The position numbers were made by a program, and so were the translations under genes. A DNA stretch of 64,000 nt from Fen-1273 sp963837815 (GTDB taxonomy: Bacteria > Bacteroidota > Ignavibacteria > UBA10030 > UBA6906), in assembly GCA_963837815.1 (NCBI GenBank), contig CAWIOS010000013.1, forward strand, positions 806,001 through 870,000, given 5' to 3'. This document shows, piece by piece, positions 58,736 to 64,000 of the stretch (positions within the stretch are counted from its first letter, which is position 1; every line of letters starts with the position of its first letter). Below the pieces are notes generated by a model that worked only from the letters and a program-made list of their open reading frames with translations, searched no databases and was not told the origin of the DNA.

Positions 58736-58797
58736 ACCGCTCCGATCTGCGACAGCCGCGCTGCCGGCTGTTTCCCCCTACTTCACTGATATGGACG

Positions 58798-60090
58798 TCA
58801 CCACCGGAATCCGCGGAGGACCAGGTTCAACTCTTTGAACGTCGTTCCATTCAGGGAAGAATCCGTCGGGCCGTACGTTGCCGAGTGGTACTGTACGTCA
58901 ACATGATCACCGATGAACGCAACCCAGGAGGTCCCTGCAATTTCAGGGCTGGCAAACTCCAGCGCCCTGACCAGCCCTCCGAGACATATGCTGTAACCCG
59001 AGGTCGAGTAGTCATAGCCGTCTCCTACCGTCGATCCCCCGCGGAGGTAAAGAAACTCTGCGGCACCGATCTCCCAACCCTTCCGGATCAGGACGAAGCC
59101 CGTAGTTCTGCCGACGAGAATGTTCTCACCGATCGACAGGTCACCCAGCCCCCCTTTGTAGTTAAATGTCCCGTCGTTGTACCTGTTGACGAGAAGATCT
59201 TCCGCCTGGCGTACAAGCGCGAACGAAACTATCCTCCAGTCTGCATTTCCTGCCTTCGCGGATAACCCTCCCGCCGCACCGAGCCCGACAACGGCAGTTC
59301 TCGGTAGCGGATCCGGCTGCAGGTAATCCGCGTATGTGACGTTGCCTCCGACGTTGGATTTCACATAGGCCGCGCTGAGGTTTACAAACGGTTCGATTCC
59401 TTTCGTAACAGTGAGCCGCTCCGCGAGGACCCTCGAGACAATTTCCACTACAGGAATATCCAGAAGGACCCCGAAGTCCGTCGCACCCGGGGTGGCAGAC
59501 ATCTCTCGAAGAACGCCGTCAGCTCCGACGCCCGGCATCGTGGAGGTAATCCTCTTGAAGTTCATCCCGATCCCGAGGCTGACGACGTATTCCAGTCCAA
59601 TCCCCAGAGTGTAGTTGACGTACGTGTCGTTCAACGACGCGACACCTACCGGCTGAGGACTACTTGAATTTGTCACCGTGATTGTCCCCAGATCCCAGTA
59701 TGTTCGCGAATAGCCGAATCCCACGCTTGCTCCGAACGGAAGCGACAGGAGATCTTTCAGATTGAGCCCCGCATTCAGAGCGCTTGTTGTGATGGTAGGT
59801 TCTTCTGAGAACCCACCGAAGATAGCCGGGGCCCAGTTTGTCTTCGGCGTATAAGTCGATGCACTGAAGAGGTTGTCGAGGCTGAACAGACCGAGTTGCC
59901 CGGGGTTTGCGATCGTGGAGGCGGCGTCAAGTGACGGAAGAGACGCCGTCGCTCCACCCATCCCGTTTCCCCAGGGGGAAGTCGGAATCGTCAGGCCCGG
60001 AACGGCGGTCGTGCCGGGTTGTGCGCTCAGAATTGGCGTGTACAGCACTATACCTGTGAGAACGGAACGTATCGCAGTTCGTATGCTCAT
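58798..60090 (-). CDS. Outer-membrane protein, PorV/FadL-like barrel
   Basis: 430 residues. The ATG at 60090 gives a signal peptide (MSIRTAIRSVLTGIVLYTPILSAQ). 'GMGGATASLPSLDAASTIANPGQLGLFSLDNLFSAS' near residues 42-78 matches the 'AMGGAxxAxxxDAxxxxxNPAxL' N-terminus of PorV/PorQ and FadL-like barrels. The rest is a series of strands ending in 'LVLRGFRW' with a C-terminal aromatic. Function is unknown; PorV-type proteins assist type IX secretion, but no T9SS genes are in the window. A hairpin lies in the presumed 5' UTR. Confidence 0.8.
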   Translation of the reverse strand: MSIRTAIRSVLTGIVLYTPILSAQPGTTAVPGLTIPTSPWGNGMGGATASLPSLDAASTIANPGQLGLFSLDNLFSASTYTPKTNWAPAIFGGFSEEPTITTSALNAGLNLKDLLSLPFGASVGFGYSRTYWDLGTITVTNSSSPQPVGVASLNDTYVNYTLGIGLEYVVSLGIGMNFKRITSTMPGVGADGVLREMSATPGATDFGVLLDIPVVEIVSRVLAERLTVTKGIEPFVNLSAAYVKSNVGGNVTYADYLQPDPLPRTAVVGLGAAGGLSAKAGNADWRIVSFALVRQAEDLLVNRYNDGTFNYKGGLGDLSIGENILVGRTTGFVLIRKGWEIGAAEFLYLRGGSTVGDGYDYSTSGYSICLGGLVRALEFASPEIAGTSWVAFIGDHVDVQYHSATYGPTDSSLNGTTFKELNLVLRGFRW

Positions 60091-60140
60091 TGCCACGCCA
60101 TCGAGAAGTGGAGGTTGATGTTGAATCCCCGGCAAAAAGG

Positions 60141-60179
60141 AAACAGCCTCCGATCCATCAAGGGAAAGGAGGCCTGTTT
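60141..60179 (-). terminator. Hairpin with U-rich tail between the glycosidase-like and outer-membrane genes
   Basis: On the minus strand AAACAGGCCTCC and GGAGGCTGTTT pair with one bulge over a 16-nt loop, followed by a T-rich run (TTTCCTTTTTG). It could end the upstream glycosidase-like transcript. Because a promoter can be read just upstream (60208-60236), it may instead act as an attenuator for the outer-membrane gene. Confidence 0.6.
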
Positions 60180-60207
60180 CAAAGAACGCGCTGCGTATGG
60201 ATGGGGC

Positions 60208-60236
60208 AAGATACTCCTGTGCTACACCAAATGCAA
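60208..60236 (-). promoter_or_regulatory. Possible promoter for the outer-membrane protein gene
   Basis: On the minus strand TTGCAT (60231-60236), 17 bp, TATCTT (60208-60213), the same two hexamers as the hisC promoter. A direct repeat of GTGGCACGAA (60250-60259, 60260-60269) lies just upstream of the -35 box. Confidence 0.5.
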
Positions 60237-60326
60237 TTTGAGATCACCCGTGGCACGAAGTGGCACGAAGTTTTGCAGAGAGGATACGGCAAAGAGATTG
60301 TCCGGCGATTGAACTCCGTGGAATGG

Positions 60327-62636
60327 TCAGGCCTCCGGTGCAATGAATATCCGGACGTCGCCGAATTCCATGTCGACCCGGTGAACCAACGAGGCAGGCC
60401 CGCCTTCGGCCGGCTGCACCATGGAAGGAAACGTCAGTGTGCGTGCGCCAGCTGCCGTGGCGATGACGGTTGCCGCATCATGCGTCCCGTAGACAATATC
60501 CGGCCTGTCGCTCCAGAGCGCCACCCCGGCGTCAACCGCGAGTCCGCGGAGAACCTCTACCGTCAGCGGGGCCGCGCCGACGTAGACTGATGTCCATCCG
60601 TTTTGCGCCTTGCGGGCAAACGCGGGACGGCCGTTGTCGATCCACTTGCCGAGCACCTGGACGTCCGAGTCGAGCACGGCGAACCGGGGCCACTGCGGCT
60701 TTTTCGTTCCGAAAACGGACGAGTATCCTCCGTCAGGCTTCCCGACCCTTATCTGCATCGGACCGGGCTCGCGGAGGACCTCAAACCGGAACCCGGTCAG
60801 CCGTTCCATCTGGGACAGGTCGAGTTTCTCCGACGAAATAAATCCCGGAGCGTAGTACCAGACGGCGGTCACCCCACTGCCTTCAAGCATCTTCCTGATG
60901 CGATCGACTTCGGCGCCATCCATCGTGAAGAGGTTCACCATGAAGAGGAGCCGGTAACGTTTCATATCGGCGGGGGTAAGATCAAACCGGTAGATCGAAT
61001 CAAACGGAGCAGACATGCGCGAGAACGTTCTCTGCTGGCTGTTGATGAACCAGTGATTGAAGTGGTCGCAGACGGTGATGCCGTAGCCGGTCCACGGCTC
61101 CTCCGCCTTCCAGTGTTCGGTGGCAAAAAACGCCTTCGGATCGTATACTGCTGCGATCTTCGCAATACTGGAAGTATCCATGCGGGCCCGTTTTTCCCCC
61201 AGCGTCACGAACGGCCGGATGGCTTCGATCAGCGGAGGATCGTCGTACCAGCCATGTTCGGCTTTGTAAGGTGGGCAGAGATGGCCGAAGTCGAAAAACC
61301 AACCGCCGATACCCCGCGCGAACATCTGCCCCAGGTCCCTCCGTATAATCCTCACCGATCCCGCCACGGAGTCGTGCCCCGATCCCCCCTCCCCCGCTTT
61401 CTTCGGCTCGATGTATGTCGTGGGATCAATTTCAACGAAGAAGAGCTTTCCGTGCCTGTGTATGGATTCGACGAGAACGCGGTACCCCCCGTCGGCCCCG
61501 ACGCCGCGGGCGCGCCCCAGCCAATTTCCCGCGTCGTCCACCATGTCGCTCTCCCAGCGTTCCTTGGACGGCAGCATGTTCGTATGCTGGTACGAGTAAG
61601 GAGATGCGAGAAAATCGATGTCGCCGCTCGCGAGCACCCGTTCGGGTGAGAGGTGTCCCCCTTCCTGGATATGGACGTTTTCGAGAAGGTATCCGAAGAA
61701 CGCGCCGCACAGGATCCGGCGCTCCGTTGTTTCTTTCGTGATTGCCGCAAAATGGAGGAGCGTATCTGCGATATAATCATGATGGCGGCCGTAGAACGCG
61801 ATGACATCACGTTCAAGTTCGGGATCCCGGAGGAGTCCTGCCTTCGTCGTCATGCGCGCGGCCGGATCGGGGATGGGGCCTATGGCTTCACGCATCGGAT
61901 CGCTGTAATCCGGGAGGAACCGCATTCCCGTGTAGTGCCATTCGCCCGTGTGTCCGTAGGCTACCTGGTAACCGATCATCCTTGAGGCAAGCGGAGAAGA
62001 TTCCATGTGGCGGAGGAACGAGACGAGGACATCCTCCATCTCGGCGCGCCAGATCTTGGAGGCCCAGGAGGCGTCATTCGGGTCGGAGAGGCCGTTCCAG
62101 TTGAGTCCCGTTTCGCCGAGCCGCTCCGGAAGGCGATAGAGCGAAGGATCGGGGGTCAACCCGCATTTGACGAGCTCGCCGGGGTGAGCCTCTTTCCACC
62201 ACGCGGGGGGGTTCAGGTGGAGCCTCGGGAGGAAGTACGATGCAGGCTGAATTGCCAGCATCCGGGCGAAGAAAAGGTCGAACGCGTTCCAGTCATACGT
62301 CCCGGGGGCTTTCCACGCTGCGTTGAGTCCGAGTATGGGAGTGAACATGGATATGCCCGAGTCGCGGTATCCGTCCGCCGTTTTGAGGAGTTCGTCACTG
62401 AGGGCAAGGAAGGGATACGTTTCGCGGTCGTTGACGAAGAGCCTCGGACCTCCGCGTTCGACACGAATCTGTGCACGGCATTTGCTCTCCCCCCGGAGAC
62501 GGCTGAATGCGGACTCTATTTCATGCTCGCCATCCTGATCGACGTTCAGCAGTTCAGGAAATTCCAGCGACCGCGGAAGAAACGCAAAAGCGCCTGCGGA
62601 TGCGCCGAGAAGCTCAAGGACAGTGCGACGTTTCAT
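60327..62636 (-). CDS. Tat-exported glycoside-hydrolase-like protein
   Basis: 769 residues. The N-terminus (KRRTVLELLGASAGAFAFLP) is a twin-arginine signal. Residues about 60-450 look like a TIM barrel of the GH42/GH5 clan: 'YDWNAFDLFFARM', 'RLHLNPPAWWKEAHPGE', 'MIGYQVAYGHTGEWHYTG' with a candidate acid Glu, 'FLASPYSYQHTNMLPS' and 'LFFVEIDPTTYIEP' with a second Glu. Residues about 500-680 ('LLFMVNLFTMDGAEVDRIRKMLEGSGVTAVWYYAPGFIS') resemble the trimerisation domain of GH42. No exact family could be named. The substrate is unknown; it probably acts in the periplasm. AAAGGC precedes the ATG. Confidence 0.72.
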   Translation of the reverse strand: MKRRTVLELLGASAGAFAFLPRSLEFPELLNVDQDGEHEIESAFSRLRGESKCRAQIRVERGGPRLFVNDRETYPFLALSDELLKTADGYRDSGISMFTPILGLNAAWKAPGTYDWNAFDLFFARMLAIQPASYFLPRLHLNPPAWWKEAHPGELVKCGLTPDPSLYRLPERLGETGLNWNGLSDPNDASWASKIWRAEMEDVLVSFLRHMESSPLASRMIGYQVAYGHTGEWHYTGMRFLPDYSDPMREAIGPIPDPAARMTTKAGLLRDPELERDVIAFYGRHHDYIADTLLHFAAITKETTERRILCGAFFGYLLENVHIQEGGHLSPERVLASGDIDFLASPYSYQHTNMLPSKERWESDMVDDAGNWLGRARGVGADGGYRVLVESIHRHGKLFFVEIDPTTYIEPKKAGEGGSGHDSVAGSVRIIRRDLGQMFARGIGGWFFDFGHLCPPYKAEHGWYDDPPLIEAIRPFVTLGEKRARMDTSSIAKIAAVYDPKAFFATEHWKAEEPWTGYGITVCDHFNHWFINSQQRTFSRMSAPFDSIYRFDLTPADMKRYRLLFMVNLFTMDGAEVDRIRKMLEGSGVTAVWYYAPGFISSEKLDLSQMERLTGFRFEVLREPGPMQIRVGKPDGGYSSVFGTKKPQWPRFAVLDSDVQVLGKWIDNGRPAFARKAQNGWTSVYVGAAPLTVEVLRGLAVDAGVALWSDRPDIVYGTHDAATVIATAAGARTLTFPSMVQPAEGGPASLVHRVDMEFGDVRIFIAPEA

Positions 62637-62676
62637 GGTCTGCCTTTAAATGGGATGTCTCAGGAGTGATTCACGA

Positions 62677-62931
62677 TTACCGAGTTTTGGACTGGACGGC
62701 GGTCAGACTCTCAAGGTACCGGGATATTCCTCTCGATTTGATTCGTCGTTCCTGCCTCACTGCCTCGGACCTGGAACCGAATTCCTCGACATGAACTATA
62801 TCCCAGGGGACGCCGTGTCGTGTAGACAGGCATTCCCCCGAGTTATGCTCGTTCAGTCGATTGGATACGTCTTGCGTGGAACCTACATAGTAGAGGTGGG
62901 TAGTCCTGCTCTGCAGAATGTACACGTACAT
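62677..62931 (-). CDS. Small GIY-YIG nuclease domain protein, next to tRNA-Pro
   Basis: 84 residues. 'MYVYILQS' and 'LYYVGSTQDVSNRLNEHNSG' form the GIY-YIG motif (read as VYI ... YVG, with the catalytic Tyr and Arg). 'SRSEAVRQERRIKSRG' carries the catalytic Glu. It is a stand-alone domain of the UPF0213/YhbQ-like type. The ATG lies only 4 nt after the 3' end of tRNA-Pro and has no ribosome-binding site of its own, so it is probably read from the tRNA transcript. Whether it cuts DNA or RNA is unknown. Confidence 0.85.
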   Translation of the reverse strand: MYVYILQSRTTHLYYVGSTQDVSNRLNEHNSGECLSTRHGVPWDIVHVEEFGSRSEAVRQERRIKSRGISRYLESLTAVQSKTR

Positions 62932-62935
62932 GATG

Positions 62936-63010
62936 TCGGGGCGCCGGGATTCGAACCCGGGACCTCCTGGTCCCGAACCAGGCGCGCTAGCCGGGCTGCG
63001 CTACGCCCCG
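62936..63010 (-). tRNA. tRNA-Pro (anticodon CGG)
   Basis: A complete cloverleaf on the minus strand: acceptor CGGGGCG/CGCCCCG (7 bp), D stem GCGC/GCGC, anticodon stem CCTGG/CCAGG with loop TTCGGGA (anticodon CGG at 62973-62975), 5-nt variable loop and T arm CCGGG-TTCGAAT-CCCGG. The discriminator base is A at 62936. CCA is not encoded. Three partial copies lie upstream. Confidence 0.95.
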
Positions 63011-63036
63011 ATGTTTTCCACAACTGATCTCTACAT

Positions 63037-63092
63037 CCCCGGGACCTTGGCGCCTTCGGCGCCACGCGCTAGCCGGGCTGCGCTACGCCCCG
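63037..63092 (-). repeat. tRNA-Pro-derived module C (5' part only)
   Basis: On the minus strand, 28 nt identical to the tRNA-Pro 5' end, D arm included. The 17-nt anticodon arm is replaced by a different 17-nt arm (TGGCGCC-GAA-GGCGCCA), then AGGTCCCGGG as in the tRNA. The T loop, 3' T strand and 3' acceptor strand are absent, so it cannot fold as a normal tRNA. Confidence 0.88.
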
Positions 63093-63118
63093 ATGTTTTC
63101 CACAACTGATCTCTACAT

Positions 63119-63174
63119 CCCCGGGACCTTGGCGCCTTCGGCGCCACGCGCTAGCCGGGCTGCGCTACGCCCCG
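63119..63174 (-). repeat. tRNA-Pro-derived module B (5' part only)
   Basis: Identical to module C, 82 bp away. Confidence 0.88.
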
Positions 63175-63206
63175 ATGTCTTACAGAACTCGTCTTCAGTG
63201 ATCTTG

Positions 63207-63263
63207 AACCCGGGACCTTGGCGCCTTCGGCGCCACGCGCTCGCCGGGCTGCGCTACGCCCCG
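63207..63263 (-). repeat. tRNA-Pro-derived module A (5' part only)
   Basis: As modules B and C, except for one D-loop base and for keeping TTC after CCCGGG, the start of a T loop (TTCAAGA). The following 34-nt spacer differs from the 27-nt spacers of B and C. It is the first module after the predicted promoter. Confidence 0.85.
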
Positions 63264-63284
63264 ATGTGATCTTGACGACCGGAA

Positions 63285-63313
63285 AATGTACAAAAAACTT
63301 CACTGTTCTGCAA
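63285..63313 (-). promoter_or_regulatory. Promoter of the tRNA-Pro module array
   Basis: On the minus strand TTGCAG (63308-63313), 17 bp, TACATT (63285-63290). The -35 box lies inside the last codons of miaA. Transcription would start near 63278, about 15 nt before module A, and would run through modules A, B and C, the tRNA and the GIY-YIG gene. Confidence 0.55.
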
Positions 63314-64000
63314 GCCGGCGAACATTATCGGGCGCACCGCGAAAATCAGCTGCAATCCAGGCGGCAACGTCCCCGAACACGGATTCGTCTTTGACCGGAA
63401 TCCACAGGATCCTGTCGTCCCGACGGAACCACGTCAACTGCCGTTTGGCATACCTGCGCGTGTTCTGTCTGAACTTCTCGAGCATCACCTCCGGCGAAAT
63501 CTCACCGTGCAGGCACGCGAATGCCTCTTTGTACCCCACCGTGTTGAGTGCGTTGAGATCCCTCCCGTACCCGCTTCGCTCCAGACCGGCGGCTTCGTCA
63601 AGGAGTCCCCCGGAGACCATATTCTCGCAGCGCCTGTTAATCCGCGCGTAGAGGGCGCTGCGTTCCCACAAAAGGCCGTAAAAACGCGGCTCGAAATTCA
63701 CATCCGTCTTCCAGCCGGATTGAAGGGAAGAAAGCGGTACGCCGGTCGAATGGAACACTTCGAGGGCGCGCACGATCCGCCTCGGCTTGGTGGGATCAAT
63801 TCTCGACGCGGAGAGCGGGTCAACGCGTCGGAGTTCCTCGATGAGCGCCGGAAGTCCACCCCGCCTGATCTTCTCCTCGAGCATGTCCCGGTATTCCGGA
63901 TCGGCACCCGGGCCTTCAAAAAAACCGTCGACAAGCGACCTGATGTAGAGCCCCGAACCCCCGACGATAAGGGGGGATTTTCCGCGGGCGAAAATCCCCT
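63300..64000 (-). CDS. miaA: tRNA dimethylallyltransferase, 5' end off the right edge
   Basis: 233 residues are visible to the window edge, and the N-terminal P-loop is outside. 'LIVGGSGLYIRSLVDGFFEGPGADPEYRD' is the conserved dimethylallyl-diphosphate region. 'DPTKPRRIVRALEVFHSTGVPLS' is the tRNA-binding segment, and 'NTVGYKEAFACLHGEIS ... FRQNTRRYAKRQLTWFRRD' is the family C-terminal signature. It prenylates A37 of tRNAs that read codons beginning with U. It stops directly upstream of the tRNA-Pro array on the same strand. Confidence 0.93.
   Translation of the reverse strand, partial: GIFARGKSPLIVGGSGLYIRSLVDGFFEGPGADPEYRDMLEEKIRRGGLPALIEELRRVDPLSASRIDPTKPRRIVRALEVFHSTGVPLSSLQSGWKTDVNFEPRFYGLLWERSALYARINRRCENMVSGGLLDEAAGLERSGYGRDLNALNTVGYKEAFACLHGEISPEVMLEKFRQNTRRYAKRQLTWFRRDDRILWIPVKDESVFGDVAAWIAADFRGAPDNVRRLAEQ

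Larger units (their letters stand above)
63011..63174. repeat. Perfect 82-bp tandem duplication containing a tRNA-Pro 5' module
   Basis: 63011-63092 and 63093-63174 are identical over all 82 bp. Each holds a 27-nt spacer and a 55-nt module derived from the 5' two thirds of the neighbouring tRNA-Pro. Confidence 0.92.

Noticed and set aside
62883..63109. Short proteins translated from the tRNA-Pro region
   Set aside because: These are translations of the tRNA and its copies in other frames, a well-known annotation artefact.
63011..63263. Phage or ICE attachment-site duplications at tRNA-Pro
   Set aside because: Integration normally duplicates the tRNA 3' end; here the 5' part is copied, all in tandem, and no integrase is present.

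Overview
The window is about 62-63% G+C by eye, densely packed with genes, and reads as chromosomal DNA from a bacterium of the Bacteroidota/Ignavibacteriota (FCB) branch. Supporting signs are a GWxTD-motif lipoprotein, PorT-like and PorV/FadL-like outer-membrane proteins, a LiaF-like protein, an NAD-type isocitrate dehydrogenase, and several promoters that match the Bacteroidota box TAnnTTTG. No rRNA, integrase, transposase or CRISPR array was seen. The assignment is inference from gene content, not from a marker-gene tree.

Layout. 1-5 kb: end of an exported beta-propeller protein, an AI-2E-type permease with a cyclic-nucleotide-binding partner, a DUF4412-like protein, a rhomboid protease, and divergent hisC. 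5.4-9.1 kb: hppD, a fumarylacetoacetase-family gene and a truncated acyl-CoA synthetase. 9.2-11.6 kb: two exported proteins and an HD-domain protein. 11.7-16.7 kb: a complete group 3b-like NiFe hydrogenase operon (beta subunit, CNB protein, gamma, delta, alpha, maturation protease). 16.9-25.3 kb: small redox proteins, nth, polX, dus, the GWxTD lipoprotein and a methyltransferase. 25.5-35 kb: two M16 peptidases, isocitrate dehydrogenase, proC and the thrA-thrB-thrC operon, preceded by a threonine-rich leader peptide. 35-43.5 kb: yifB, a CbiM-CbiQ-CbiO metal importer, a kinase-TPR protein, truA and a DUF512 protein. 43.5-58.7 kb: housekeeping genes (mtaB, rpsA, ispH, cmk, trmH-like, mtgA, ruvX, relA/spoT, upp, CoA-disulfide-reductase-like, der, response regulator, ygjP-like, tsaC-like). 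58.8-64 kb: an outer-membrane protein, a Tat-exported glycosidase-like protein, a GIY-YIG nuclease, tRNA-Pro with three tandem tRNA-derived modules upstream, and miaA running off the right edge.

How they work together. The hydrogenase subunits form one translationally coupled operon, and the CbiMQO importer could supply its nickel (or cobalt for B12). thrA-thrB-thrC make threonine from aspartate. Their leader shows every element of ribosome-mediated attenuation: a strong promoter, a 25-codon peptide with eight Thr codons, a terminator hairpin, and a competing 11-bp pairing that starts at the leader stop codon.

Two sequence-level themes stand out. First, a recurring promoter layout (TTGnnn, 17 bp, TAnnTT) can be read upstream of more than a dozen genes, and at three of them the start codon lies exactly 6 bp after the -10 box, which predicts leaderless mRNAs. 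Second, three genes (nth, the methyltransferase, isocitrate dehydrogenase) are each broken by a single-base indel whose correction restores a family-typical protein, so residual assembly errors are likely. The least explained structure is the tRNA-Pro module array at 63.0-63.3 kb.
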